NCBI GenBank assembly: GCA_030535455.1
Contig: JAUNJY010000002.1
Coordinates: forward strand, 124,001 to 188,000
DNA length: 64,000 bases
Source: a bacterium
GTDB lineage: Bacteria > Bacillota > Clostridia > Lachnospirales > Lachnospiraceae
Reading direction: 5' to 3'
A program made the translations under genes and the position numbers. The notes under the pieces are model-generated. The model was not told the origin of the DNA. It ran no database searches and saw nothing but the letters and a program-made list of their open reading frames with translations. This document shows, one piece after another, positions 8,734-18,133 of this stretch (position 1 is the stretch's first letter; every line of letters begins with the position of its first letter).

Positions 8734-9891
8734 CTATAATAAATTTCTGTAATTTTTTCCATAACGAAAAATTCTATACGGAGTCATAATGACATCTCTG
8801 ATTTTATTCCTTGCTATTCTATTTTCAACAGCTGTTTCTTTTAGTCCATTCATAAAACCACCATTTATATATCCTCTATTAAAATCATCCTTCAATTTTG
8901 GCCTCATAGAAGTACTATGTAGGTTCCAGTTGCCCTTTACTGCATCCTCAATCAACATCTCTTCAGAATAGCATTCTTCTTTGACGGAAGAAAATAACGT
9001 TTCCCCTTTTAATGTATTTATAAGAACACAGGATACATGTTCTGGCATTGATAACCTTGTATCCAGTTTTTTTATTCCCCAGAAGTCACCCAAGGTGATA
9101 TCTGAGACTCTTTTTACATTTGCATATTTACAACTATAACAATTCTCCCTAAATATTTCATTATTCATAAAACTCAAAAAGTAAGGATCTCGATTATATC
9201 TTTGATGATATATACAACTACCTTCCTGATAAATGCTTAACCAATATTTTTTTTCTCTAAAAGCCACCTTAGTATCTTTTCCATTACTAGGAACCATTGA
9301 TGTAATATATTCTTTTAAATATTCCCTTGGAGGGGTTCCATGACAAACTAAGTCCACAGTTATTAACTTCTCGTTCTCTCCATAAACAGCTTCTATCCCA
9401 GCAATCTGACAAGGAGTTCCTATAAATAATACCATTCTTCCTTCTTCAAGATCCTGTTTTATTAATTTATAACATTGAACAATCGTTGATTGGACATATT
9501 TTGAACCTTTTATCTTATCTAATTCTTTTTCATTTTCAATCCTAATATGTGTTACATCTTGTGTAGGCAAATATGCTGCACCATATACAACCCCGCCCAT
9601 TTTAATAATCCTTCGACATAATAATGTTGCAATTCCACCTGAAGAAGTTGTGTGATAATCATATTGATTTTTAGTCCAAGAAGCGAAACAAGTCGAAGGT
9701 CTTATCCCTTTAACATCAGATTCTTGTGGGCATTTCTTTTTACATAACCCACACCCAATACATTTATCTTGATCAATCACTGCTACTTCTTCACCCAAGT
9801 TATTTAGGACAAGTCTTACAGCTCCATGCCTGCATAGGCTAATGCAAGCTCCACATCCCGAACAGTTATTGCTTATTTTTTCCATATACAT
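8734..9891 (-). CDS. Ferredoxin / F420 hydrogenase-dehydrogenase beta-subunit-like protein
   Basis: A 385-residue protein. Two 4Fe-4S motifs open it (CSGCGACISLCR at about 10-21 and CIGCGLCKKKCP at about 43-54). They are followed by the F420H2-dehydrogenase beta-subunit N and C domains: GTPCQIAGIEAVYG, VCHGTPP, NCYSCKYANVKRVSDITLGDFWG. Such proteins recur in polysaccharide clusters beside pyruvyl transferases, as here (9971-11080). Their reaction there is not established; a redox step on the sugar or on the transferred group is only a guess. No transmembrane segment is seen. Confidence 0.88.
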   Translation of the reverse strand: MYMEKISNNCSGCGACISLCRHGAVRLVLNNLGEEVAVIDQDKCIGCGLCKKKCPQESDVKGIRPSTCFASWTKNQYDYHTTSSGGIATLLCRRIIKMGGVVYGAAYLPTQDVTHIRIENEKELDKIKGSKYVQSTIVQCYKLIKQDLEEGRMVLFIGTPCQIAGIEAVYGENEKLITVDLVCHGTPPREYLKEYITSMVPSNGKDTKVAFREKKYWLSIYQEGSCIYHQRYNRDPYFLSFMNNEIFRENCYSCKYANVKRVSDITLGDFWGIKKLDTRLSMPEHVSCVLINTLKGETLFSSVKEECYSEEMLIEDAVKGNWNLHSTSMRPKLKDDFNRGYINGGFMNGLKETAVENRIARNKIRDVIMTPYRIFRYGKNYRNLL

Positions 9892-9970
9892 TTAGTCAAT
9901 AAATAAAAAGGACTCTCTTCTTCTCTATCGACATACTCCATTCTTCCCTTGTATTCATTAAGATATAAAA

Positions 9971-11080
9971 TTATTTTTGATATTTCACCCAGGTATCAAT
10001 ATAATCTTTGGACTTTTTCTCCATTTTCTTAATAATTACATCTACCTGATCTGAGTATTTTATATCATCAAAAAATATTTTCTCTGTATTTTCTACTAAT
10101 CGGTTTTCTAAATTTGTAAGTCGTAAAATACTATCAAGTCTGTTATTATATTTATTTCTTTTAATTGCTACAAACTGCTTTCTAAATCTGAGTGAAAATG
10201 CAACTCCATGAAATGAGTTTGTTACAACATATTCTGCATTCGCAAGTAATGATAAAAACTGGAACGGACTTCTTAATCTTAAATAATAATCAACTCTAGT
10301 ATTTCGGCTCCAAATGTGACCATATGAAATCATTACAACCTTTAAATGTCTTTCCTTTGCAATTTTAACAGCGATATCAACTGCTCGCTCATCATCACCT
10401 TCCAAAGCATATATAAAGATATATGGCTCTGGAATTTCACATTCAGGCAATATCTTTTTCCATTCGTTTTCGGACAATAAGAAAATAGGATCTAACACTT
10501 GTGTTGTTTTATCAAATCCATTCTTTCTTAATGCTTCTGTTGTAACATCTTCCCTTATTGATAACCCATCAAATTGTTTCCACAATGAAATACACTTCTC
10601 TAATTCATTCTCATCAAACCAATCCTTCCCACAACTTGCTGCATATGAAATTCTCACAGTGTCTGTTCCACCAAAAGAAAGGTAATATAGCGGATCCACG
10701 CCTCCATTATAATCGGTATTCCAAACCTGGTCACTTCCTGTTATGAGTAAATCGTATTCTGAATATTTTTTTTCTACCTCAGTATAATTAAAAACTTTTT
10801 TCCCCAACGGTACGTTTTTCTTTAAAAATCTATCAAATAATACCTGATATCTAAATCTATTAGGTGCTGAAAACACTAAATACATTATTTTTTTTAATAT
10901 ATTTTTATCTTTATATGAGCCTAAATATCTATTCTTAGGTCTATATCTTTCCGGAATGTAATTAATTACTGATATACTACTATCCGGGTATGTTGTATCA
11001 AGATACTTTGATAAAGCAAAACATTGTAACGCTGAACCATAATTTATTCCATAATGGATTGTAATTATTCCTATTTCCAT
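9971..11080 (-). CDS. Polysaccharide pyruvyl transferase family protein
   Basis: 369 residues from the ATG at 11080, chosen because AAGGAAAAATC lies directly before it; a longer reading to 11194 would run into the polymerase gene. The start MEIGIITIHYGINYGSALQ, the internal ITGSDQVWNTDY and the C-terminal VTNSFHGVAFSL are the recognisable motifs of the pyruvyl transferase family (CsaB/WcaK-like). These enzymes put a ketal-linked pyruvate on a sugar using phosphoenolpyruvate, giving the polymer a negative charge. It lies between the Wzy gene and the iron-sulfur protein gene. The family is confident; the acceptor sugar is unknown. Confidence 0.9.
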   Translation of the reverse strand: MEIGIITIHYGINYGSALQCFALSKYLDTTYPDSSISVINYIPERYRPKNRYLGSYKDKNILKKIMYLVFSAPNRFRYQVLFDRFLKKNVPLGKKVFNYTEVEKKYSEYDLLITGSDQVWNTDYNGGVDPLYYLSFGGTDTVRISYAASCGKDWFDENELEKCISLWKQFDGLSIREDVTTEALRKNGFDKTTQVLDPIFLLSENEWKKILPECEIPEPYIFIYALEGDDERAVDIAVKIAKERHLKVVMISYGHIWSRNTRVDYYLRLRSPFQFLSLLANAEYVVTNSFHGVAFSLRFRKQFVAIKRNKYNNRLDSILRLTNLENRLVENTEKIFFDDIKYSDQVDVIIKKMEKKSKDYIDTWVKYQK

Positions 11081-11108
11081 GATTTTTCCTTTTTCTGTAT
11101 ATATTTTT

Positions 11109-12362
11109 CTATTCACTTTTAAGATATTTATTGTTGCCCAATATAAGTAGTATAAATATATAGTAAAATGTTGAATCAAACATATCACTGCCAAACATAA
11201 CCGTGAGTAGGCAAATGATTATACTCTTTGTTAATTGAGTTCCCTTTTTGTAACTACTTACAATAAATCCAATGAATATTCCAACTCCAATTATTCCAAA
11301 ACTACATAATATAGTAGATATACCATTCATATATGATACTTGAAAACCCGTATCACCAATTATGTAAATTCCATTTTTATAATAATATGATGTCAAATTT
11401 CCATATCCTGTACCGAATATTTGAGAAATGAAATCCATTTGCTTATAATAGGAGATTCCTCTTGTTAATCTCATAGATGTTGATGATGCTGTAGACATAT
11501 TTGCCAAAGAAGCTAACTTAATATTTATACTTGTTAGTACTCCACCTTGTTGAATTAAGAAGTACCCGGTTAATGGTATTATAGCACTAACCAACAGAAT
11601 CATTTTATTCCAACTCTTTTTCCACAAATCCTTCCTAAAAAGTAAAAAAGTAATCCAACAAATAGCACATCCTACTAATGCCAAACTTGAAGTTGTTAGA
11701 ATTGAACAAATTGTAAAAAATATGCTTAAAACAATATCTTTCCTACTGATTTTTTCAGTAAATAAAGTTATTACTATTCCTGGAATAGAGAAAATAGCAT
11801 AATGAGCAGGTTCTAGGAATACTGATGAAGGTCGAAAATAGTATCCTGCAGTTATTGCGTGTAAATTATTTCTTATAAGTACACTACTATTCATACCATC
11901 GTTATAATTCAATGTTAAATTAGGTATAATTGCATATAATGGTTTCCCCATAAAATAATATAATATTAGCTGAATAACAAGTATAAGCGAGACTATATAC
12001 AAAACATACTTATATATTTTACGTATCAATTCTATATCAAATAAAATCTGAGTAGATATAGACAAAATAAATACAGTTACTATTGTAAATTTAATAAATC
12101 TCATCAAAGCTGAACTAAAACCTAAATCTACATATCTTAATGAAAAAATTAATGAGAACATAAGAATATATATACTAAAAAAACCATATGCTCTATTCGC
12201 AATTTTTAGCTTTTGTCCTCTATTTTTTATTAATCCATAAAATACAACTAATGTTGAAAACATTTCAAAGAATGTTAATTGGAACACTTGATATTGGTTT
12301 AATATGGGCATTAATACCATTAAAATTATTAATAACGTCTGCATTCGACTTTGTTTAGCCAT
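11109..12362 (-). CDS. Wzy-type polysaccharide polymerase
   Basis: A 417-residue hydrophobic protein with about ten or more membrane segments and one larger extracytoplasmic loop in the second half, the usual layout of O-antigen/capsule polymerases. In that loop FRPSSVFLEPAHYAIF is the type of Arg/Pro/Glu/His cluster that recurs in Wzy-like proteins. It would join repeat units at the outer face of the membrane, with chain length set by the CpsC-type protein at 20783-21523. AGAGGTAG precedes the ATG. Wzy proteins diverge strongly, so the assignment rests on topology and context. Confidence 0.82.
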   Translation of the reverse strand: MAKQSRMQTLLIILMVLMPILNQYQVFQLTFFEMFSTLVVFYGLIKNRGQKLKIANRAYGFFSIYILMFSLIFSLRYVDLGFSSALMRFIKFTIVTVFILSISTQILFDIELIRKIYKYVLYIVSLILVIQLILYYFMGKPLYAIIPNLTLNYNDGMNSSVLIRNNLHAITAGYYFRPSSVFLEPAHYAIFSIPGIVITLFTEKISRKDIVLSIFFTICSILTTSSLALVGCAICWITFLLFRKDLWKKSWNKMILLVSAIIPLTGYFLIQQGGVLTSINIKLASLANMSTASSTSMRLTRGISYYKQMDFISQIFGTGYGNLTSYYYKNGIYIIGDTGFQVSYMNGISTILCSFGIIGVGIFIGFIVSSYKKGTQLTKSIIICLLTVMFGSDMFDSTFYYIFILLILGNNKYLKSE

Positions 12363-12385
12363 ATATTTCTACCTCTTTAAGTACG

Positions 12386-13531
12386 TTAGTCTTTTTTCTT
12401 TAATACGCATTTTATTATATGACTAATTCTTTTATTAATATCTAGTGAATTGAAATATTCCTTAGATGCATTTGAGTACGTATCATAGTTTTCGTCAATA
12501 TTAATAATTGCTTCTTTTATCTCATTTTCTTCAAATTCTTCAAAGCATACACCATTACTATACTTTTCAAATTGGTTTCTAAGTGCAGGTAAGTCATTAC
12601 TTATCACTGGAACAGAGAACATGGAATATTCCCATATTTTATTAGGCGCACAATATAAAGTATTTAAAATAGAATAATCATTTTTTATTGGAGTATATGT
12701 TAAAATTCCAATATATGCATGACTTGTTATTTCTAAGTGATATGGCGGTATTACAAATGGAATATGATAATATTGATTTCCTTTATATGAAGGAAATGGA
12801 TTCTCTCCATTTATCATTGCAACAAAAACATATGGATCTCCCAACGCTTCTACTGCTTTTAAAAATGGTTCTAATGGACGTTCCTTGCTAATATTTCCTT
12901 GATAAAGTATTACTTTTTTATTTTCTAGTGATTTCATTAAGGTTGCTATCTTCTCATTATTAGTAATTGATGAATAACGATCGATTGTTGTTGCTTTATA
13001 TGGTTTATTTGGTAATACAAAAGGCAATTCATCTAATTCCCACCAAGCCTTAGTTATATGAGCACGATTATATTCACATTCCACTATAGCAGACGCTCTC
13101 TTTGCAAATTGTCTGCTTATTTTAAATTTGTGTTTACTCTCCAAATAATACAAATCTTCGGTTAGTTCTAACAGATGAAGAATATATTTATTACATAATA
13201 ATTCTTTTCCAAGGAACTTAACTGTACCTCCGGCAACTACCCATATTAAGGAATCGTTATCTTTTTCTTCATTAATATAAGACCAAATCCTCTTTCTTAT
13301 GGTAAACATGTCTGTAAACTTCTCAAATACACTCATTTCCTTATTATATTTATTAGCAACAAACTTAAACTCTACGTTATTTCTATTAGCGAATGTGTCC
13401 ACTGTTTCACTTACATCAAATTTATTGGTGCAAACCTTTACTTCATAATTTAAATCACTTAATGTTTGAATGACTGTCATTGCTGGAGGACAATGAAATA
13501 TATCTCCGATATATACCACAAATACCTTCAA
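12386..13531 (-). CDS. Family 1/4-like GT-B glycosyltransferase
   Basis: A 381-residue enzyme with two Rossmann-like halves. The C-terminal half carries KKVILYQGNISKERPLE and, near residue 305, KIWEYSMFSVPVISNDLPAL, the nucleotide-sugar-binding region typical of GT4 enzymes. The N-terminal half is divergent. The first codon is TTG, preceded by GGTG 6 nt upstream; no ATG fits better. It probably adds one internal sugar to the repeat unit on the cytoplasmic face. It follows the GT2 gene (13584-14393) and precedes wzy. Donor and acceptor cannot be told. Confidence 0.8.
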   Translation of the reverse strand: MKVFVVYIGDIFHCPPAMTVIQTLSDLNYEVKVCTNKFDVSETVDTFANRNNVEFKFVANKYNKEMSVFEKFTDMFTIRKRIWSYINEEKDNDSLIWVVAGGTVKFLGKELLCNKYILHLLELTEDLYYLESKHKFKISRQFAKRASAIVECEYNRAHITKAWWELDELPFVLPNKPYKATTIDRYSSITNNEKIATLMKSLENKKVILYQGNISKERPLEPFLKAVEALGDPYVFVAMINGENPFPSYKGNQYYHIPFVIPPYHLEITSHAYIGILTYTPIKNDYSILNTLYCAPNKIWEYSMFSVPVISNDLPALRNQFEKYSNGVCFEEFEENEIKEAIINIDENYDTYSNASKEYFNSLDINKRISHIIKCVLKKKD

Positions 13532-13583
13532 TTTTTCACCACTTTCTAATTTTTTGAGTATAAATATATAATAATTTAGTTTT

Positions 13584-14393
13584 CTATCTTTGATTCAAAC
13601 CTAGCTTTTCATAATAATAAATGACTGATTTTCTTAATTCATCATCTTCATTGATTTTACTAATTTTTACAGAGCCATCTTCTTTATGACGAATTACTAT
13701 TTCTTTTGTTAAAATAGTATCGATATTGTTACTTTCTAAAATATGAGCAACATACGCTTCCTCTGCAAATAAAAACATTTCTTCATCATATAGTTTCCCT
13801 AACGTCTCAAAAATTGATTTTGGAAAAATGCAAAAACTACCGTGTGCAGCATATACCTTCATTTCATTCTTTTGACTTTTTAAAAATAGTTTTAGTCCAA
13901 TCTCTCTGAATAATTTGTTAATTGCATATCCCGAATATAATAACAAACGTTTTTTTTCTTTTTGACCACGATATATTAAATTTTCTGCTAAAACATTTTT
14001 TTTGATCCAATATGGATTTTGGGGCTTTCCTGAAATATTATTAATAATTGGTGCAATAACACTTTGATTAAACTGTTTCAATAAAAGGTCATCAAACTTT
14101 TCTATAATAATATCGGGATTTGATACTACTATGTAGTCAAATGAATAATGTTCTATAGCAAATTGGATTCCCATATTATTTCCATATCCATAACCTCTAT
14201 TTTCTACATTTAAAAAATCACAATTATTTGTTTTGGCTATATTTCTAAATTCATGCATACTTTCATCATCATAATAGCTATTCACAATAAGGATTTTGTA
14301 ATCTTTTACATTCTCTTTTATACTCTCTATACATTCCAAAATATCCTGTGTATTTCGATAAACAAGAATGCAAAAAACATAATTATAGTGCAT
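13584..14393 (-). CDS. Family 2 glycosyltransferase
   Basis: 269 residues from the ATG at 14393. I chose this start because AGGAG (14403-14407) lies 9 nt before it; a start 27 bp further upstream has no such site. Landmarks are VFCILVYRNTQDILECI, the strand ILIVNSYYD, RGYGYGNNMG and VVSNPDIII, the same NPD variant of the metal site as in the 7792-8691 protein. The C-terminal part has EEMFLFAEEAYVAHIL, matching the EE(T/A) helix of rhamnosyltransferase-like GT2 enzymes. It is likely one of the repeat-unit assembly enzymes. Confidence 0.85.
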   Translation of the reverse strand: MHYNYVFCILVYRNTQDILECIESIKENVKDYKILIVNSYYDDESMHEFRNIAKTNNCDFLNVENRGYGYGNNMGIQFAIEHYSFDYIVVSNPDIIIEKFDDLLLKQFNQSVIAPIINNISGKPQNPYWIKKNVLAENLIYRGQKEKKRLLLYSGYAINKLFREIGLKLFLKSQKNEMKVYAAHGSFCIFPKSIFETLGKLYDEEMFLFAEEAYVAHILESNNIDTILTKEIVIRHKEDGSVKISKINEDDELRKSVIYYYEKLGLNQR

Positions 14394-14425
14394 TTTATAT
14401 TTCTCCTGTCCAGGTTTCATAAATT

Positions 14426-15220
14426 TTATCTTGTCTTATACCTTACTTTTTTAACAAAACCAAATATAAGATTTCGTCCAGTATTAAAACACGCAAAAGG
14501 CATATTATTACCTTCTGCTTCTCTAAACAATCTATAATGCCATTTAATTAACTCACTATACCTATGATTACTAATGCTTCCAGCTCTCTTTCGATATCTT
14601 GCCATGACCTCAGGATATAAATAACACTCTGCTTTTTTACATACTTTCAGCCACATGGCATAGTCATTATTTTTCTTTATATCTAAAATCTGAATTTCTC
14701 CTACCACACTACGATCATACATTACTGTAAGGCAACCTGGCCAACAATAATTATACATTCCTGTTCTAGTAATTTTTTCAGGACCTCCAACAGTCACTCC
14801 AAGTAATCTTCCACTTTCATCAATTTCTTCATATTTTGTATAGGAAAAAGAATATTGATTTTTGATCATAAAATAAAGCTGTGTTTTTAACTTATCCGGA
14901 AGCCATAAATCATCACTATCAAGAAAAGCTATCCATTTCCCTTTTGCCTCTTTTAATGCTTTATTTCTTGATAACGCAGCACCTAAATTTCCATTATTTT
15001 TTATATAACGTACCCTCGTATCCCCTAAATATGATTCTATGACTTCATCTGTATTATCTGTAGAACAATCATCCACAATAATTAATTCCCAAAAAGGATA
15101 TGTCTGTGATTGAACACTCTCTATTGTCTTAGAAATATATTTAGCCGTATTATAAGATGGCATTATTATTGAAACTAATTCTCTCATACCATAATTCTCG
15201 CTTTCATTCTCATAACTCAC
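14426..15220 (-). CDS. Family 2 glycosyltransferase (TeichuronicTuaG-like)
   Basis: A 264-residue GT-A enzyme with SIIMPSYNTAKYISKTIESV, then LIIVDDCSTDNT, NGNLGAALSRNKAL and FLDSDDLWLPDKL, where DSDD is the metal/nucleotide site. The pattern is that of TuaG/EpsE-like GT2 enzymes. The first codon is GTG at 15220; an ATG 33 bp downstream (15187) is an alternative, and neither has a strong ribosome binding site. It follows the acyltransferase-like gene by 26 bp in the same transcript. Confidence 0.87.
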   Translation of the reverse strand: MSYENESENYGMRELVSIIMPSYNTAKYISKTIESVQSQTYPFWELIIVDDCSTDNTDEVIESYLGDTRVRYIKNNGNLGAALSRNKALKEAKGKWIAFLDSDDLWLPDKLKTQLYFMIKNQYSFSYTKYEEIDESGRLLGVTVGGPEKITRTGMYNYCWPGCLTVMYDRSVVGEIQILDIKKNNDYAMWLKVCKKAECYLYPEVMARYRKRAGSISNHRYSELIKWHYRLFREAEGNNMPFACFNTGRNLIFGFVKKVRYKTR

Positions 15221-15246
15221 TATATATCTTCTAAATCTATTATGGA

Positions 15247-16092
15247 TTATTCACAACATCTCCGTATACTCTCCATTTTTAGGATAGATATAATATTATG
15301 AATTATCTTATTATCGTCTAACTTTGTAAGCAATCCTCTGAATGGATATAAAATATTCACACTAAATCTGACAACATTTCTATATCGTATTTCAAGTTTT
15401 CCATATGCTTTCCTAAATTCAAAATACTTTTCCAAATAATCTTGAAAGCTTGTTTCATGTGATATACTTCTAGATCCATCACAAATATAAAATCCATCTT
15501 TTAATCTATTATTATAATCTAGTAAAATTTTATAAATAATTGCAGCATTAATAGCTTTCTTTTCAGATTCTGGTTTAGTTTTCAACACATTAAAATCAAC
15601 ATAAGACGTATTTTCGGTCAATAATGCATAACCACACATCTCATCACTCTCATTGTCAAAAGCACCATATACAATTTTATTTTTCCAATGCTTTAATATA
15701 TCCTTAATAAAGATATCATGATCTACAGTTGGACGATACTTCTCAGGATAAGCTGAAAATGCTTTAATCTGTATATCAAAAATCTCTTCTACAAATCTAG
15801 CAGGATCAATTATCTTAACCTCAAAATTCTTATTGCCTTTATTTATTTCATATCTTCTCTTTGATTTTATTGATGCTAAATTAAATGGGGTATCTTTTAT
15901 AACATACCACCACTCTGTGCTATATCCACAATCGAAATTACTTGTCCATCGAGCTAAAAGGGGAGTCCCCCCCTCTCTTTTTCTCCATATTTGTCCACTA
16001 TTTAATTCCTGTAGACTTATTTCTTCATGTGGTGCCGTAATAGGTATCAATGCATGATTATAGTATCTCCAACCATTTCCTCCTAACTGCAT
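15247..16092 (-). CDS. Acyltransferase-like protein (GNAT/FemAB-like fold suspected)
   Basis: A 281-residue protein that I do not recognise firmly. The middle (about 70-220: YVIKDTPFNLASIKSKRRYE, then VYGAFDNESDEMCGYALL and AAIIYKILLDYN) looks like the strand-helix order of GNAT or FemAB acyltransferases. There is no left-handed-helix hexapeptide repeat such as PglD has. GGAGGATG precedes the ATG, and the start overlaps the stop of the initiating-transferase gene by 10 bp, showing tight translational coupling. By position it could acylate the amino group made by the aminotransferase at 16826-18106. That role is inferred from context only. Confidence 0.55.
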   Translation of the reverse strand: MQLGGNGWRYYNHALIPITAPHEEISLQELNSGQIWRKREGGTPLLARWTSNFDCGYSTEWWYVIKDTPFNLASIKSKRRYEINKGNKNFEVKIIDPARFVEEIFDIQIKAFSAYPEKYRPTVDHDIFIKDILKHWKNKIVYGAFDNESDEMCGYALLTENTSYVDFNVLKTKPESEKKAINAAIIYKILLDYNNRLKDGFYICDGSRSISHETSFQDYLEKYFEFRKAYGKLEIRYRNVVRFSVNILYPFRGLLTKLDDNKIIHNIISILKMESIRRCCE

Positions 16093-16817
16093 AGTGCATC
16101 CTCCATTAATTTCTTTGCTTCTTGCTGTAACTCCTCATACTTGTCTTCTCGAACTTTTTTAGTTCTAAGCAAATAATCTCCAAAGTCCTCAGCTGTTGCC
16201 ATGTCTTTCTCATTTATTCCTTCTTGCTTTACAAAAGCTTTTATTATTGTCTGAATACAAATTAAAAAATCTTTTGTAAAAGTAATATCGCTTATATATT
16301 CTAAATCATAATGAAGTTTATCTTCCCAGCTAATTCCATTCCGCCCATTCACCTGTGCTAATCCACTCAACCCTGGTCGAACGCGATGACGTTTACGCTG
16401 TTCATTTGTCATGAAAACCATATCTCGAACAAGCTGAGGACGAGGACCTATTATACTCATATCTCCACGTAATATGTTAAAGGCCTCTGGTAATTCATCT
16501 AAACTAGTATTACGAAGCCACTTACCAAAAGATGTTAATCTCACCTCATCCGGAAGCAATATACCATTTTCATCTACCTCATTAGTCATTGTTCGAAATT
16601 TGTACATATTAAATATTTTTTCATTCTTCCCAGGTCTAGCTTGTTTAAAAAGAATAGGAGACCCTAATTTAATGCGTACTAAAATTGCTATAATAAAATA
16701 TAGCCAACCAAATACAATCATTGCAATAACTGAACAAGTAATATCCAATACTCGTTTTACAAGCATCTCATATATCTTAATCTTAGGAGTTTTCAAACAA
16801 TACTTTTTTTTCTTCAT
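16083..16817 (-). CDS. Initiating undecaprenyl-phosphate sugar-1-phosphate transferase
   Basis: 244 residues, a monotopic PglC/WcaJ-family transferase. It has one N-terminal hydrophobic segment (about 22-50), then FKQARPGKNEKIFNMYKFRT, SLDELPEAFNILRGDMS, IGPRPQL and RPGLSGLAQVNGRN, the conserved catalytic block with the Asp-Glu pair. It transfers a sugar-1-phosphate to undecaprenyl phosphate and so starts repeat-unit synthesis. The neighbours PglF/CapD-like and PglE-like suggest that this sugar is an amino-deoxysugar of the bacillosamine type. The extra C-terminal tail of about 40 residues is charged. Confidence 0.93.
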   Translation of the reverse strand: MKKKKYCLKTPKIKIYEMLVKRVLDITCSVIAMIVFGWLYFIIAILVRIKLGSPILFKQARPGKNEKIFNMYKFRTMTNEVDENGILLPDEVRLTSFGKWLRNTSLDELPEAFNILRGDMSIIGPRPQLVRDMVFMTNEQRKRHRVRPGLSGLAQVNGRNGISWEDKLHYDLEYISDITFTKDFLICIQTIIKAFVKQEGINEKDMATAEDFGDYLLRTKKVREDKYEELQQEAKKLMEDALCS

Positions 16818-16825
16818 AAATCCAC

Positions 16826-18106
16826 CTATTCAAAACAAGCTCTAATCACTTCAATAATTCGATCTTGCTGTTCTTCTGTCATCTTATTGTCACTTGGCAG
16901 ACATAATCCTCTATGGAAGATATCCATTCCGATGTCTAATGGCTTACCATCTGCTCCAACTGCACCACCTGAAATATATGCATTTGATTTGGCTCTTCCG
17001 TTTCCTTCTCTGGTCACAAATCCATTCATACGATAAATTGGCTGCATATGCATTGGTTTCCAGATTGGTCTTCCTTCAGCATTAATGCTTGCAATTGCAT
17101 CTAGAATTTCCATAGGACAGCTCTTTCCCTGTTCTCCAACGTAAAGAATTTCTTGTTCTCCTCGAACCTGTTTACACATCGCCTCAGGATTAATAATCAA
17201 ACAAGATAACCAGTAATTTGGCACACTGTTTTCCTCATCAAATGGATTCATGGACACTGGCAAATCCTTTAAACCTTCTTTATATCTTTCATAAATTGCT
17301 TTCTTTTGTTCAATATGTTCATCCAGATAAGGTAGCTGGCCTCTCACTACACCTGCAATTACATTACTCATTCGATAGTTGTATCCAAGTTCTTCATGCT
17401 GATACCAAGGAGCATTTTCTCTAGACTGCGTGGACCACTTACGAACTTTGTTGGCATCCTCAGGATTATTAGTCAAGAACATTCCTCCTGATGAACCTGT
17501 AATAATCTTATTTCCATTAAATGAAATTGCATTATAAGTTCCAAAAGTACCTGTCTGTATTCCTTTATATGTAGCACCAAAGGATTCCGCGGCATCTTCG
17601 ATAATTTCTGCACCATACTTATCACAAATCTTTTTTATTTCATCCATCTTTGCAGGTGTACCATATAAATGCACAACTACGACTAACTTAACATCTGGAT
17701 AAATTTCAAATGCTTTTTCTAATGCGACTGGATCCATATTCCAAGTATCATATTCAGTATCAATAAAGATTGGTTCTCCACCTTCATATAAAACTGGATT
17801 AACTGTTGCACTAAATGTCATATCCGAACAAAAAACCTTATCTCCAGGTTTTACACCTGCAAGTTTTACGGCCATATGAAGTGCTGCCGTTCCTGCAGAT
17901 AGTGCCACTGCATCTTTACAACCCACTTTTTCACAAGTAAGTCGTTCTATTTCATTTATATTTGCCCCAACTGTAGACATCCAGTTAGTCTCATATGCTT
18001 CTTTTACAAACTCGATTTCTTCTCCATGCATCGTTGGTGAACTTAGCCAGACTTTGCTAGCAAATGGCACAAACTGCATTTCCTCGCTTTTCAGCACTGC
18101 ATTCAT
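16826..18106 (-). CDS. DegT/DnrJ/EryC1-family sugar aminotransferase (PglE-like)
   Basis: A 426-residue PLP enzyme that transaminates a UDP-4-keto-6-deoxy sugar. Visible features are GANINEIERL, ALSAGTAALHMAVKLAGV, IEDAAESFGATYKG with the PLP-stacking Asp (near 171) and SFNGNKIITG with the PLP lysine (Lys200). It lies directly downstream of the 4,6-dehydratase (18134-19996), the order found in bacillosamine pathways (PglF then PglE). AAGGAG precedes the ATG. The exact sugar (4-amino-GlcNAc type versus others) is inferred from the neighbours. Confidence 0.93.
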   Translation of the reverse strand: MNAVLKSEEMQFVPFASKVWLSSPTMHGEEIEFVKEAYETNWMSTVGANINEIERLTCEKVGCKDAVALSAGTAALHMAVKLAGVKPGDKVFCSDMTFSATVNPVLYEGGEPIFIDTEYDTWNMDPVALEKAFEIYPDVKLVVVVHLYGTPAKMDEIKKICDKYGAEIIEDAAESFGATYKGIQTGTFGTYNAISFNGNKIITGSSGGMFLTNNPEDANKVRKWSTQSRENAPWYQHEELGYNYRMSNVIAGVVRGQLPYLDEHIEQKKAIYERYKEGLKDLPVSMNPFDEENSVPNYWLSCLIINPEAMCKQVRGEQEILYVGEQGKSCPMEILDAIASINAEGRPIWKPMHMQPIYRMNGFVTREGNGRAKSNAYISGGAVGADGKPLDIGMDIFHRGLCLPSDNKMTEEQQDRIIEVIRACFE

Positions 18107-18133
18107 ATCTTTTACTCCTTTTTTGCTTATACA

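Noticed and set aside
9971-11194. Longer 407-codon version of the pyruvyl transferase
   Set aside because: The extra N-terminus would overlap the Wzy gene and has no ribosome binding site; AAGGA supports the start at 11080.
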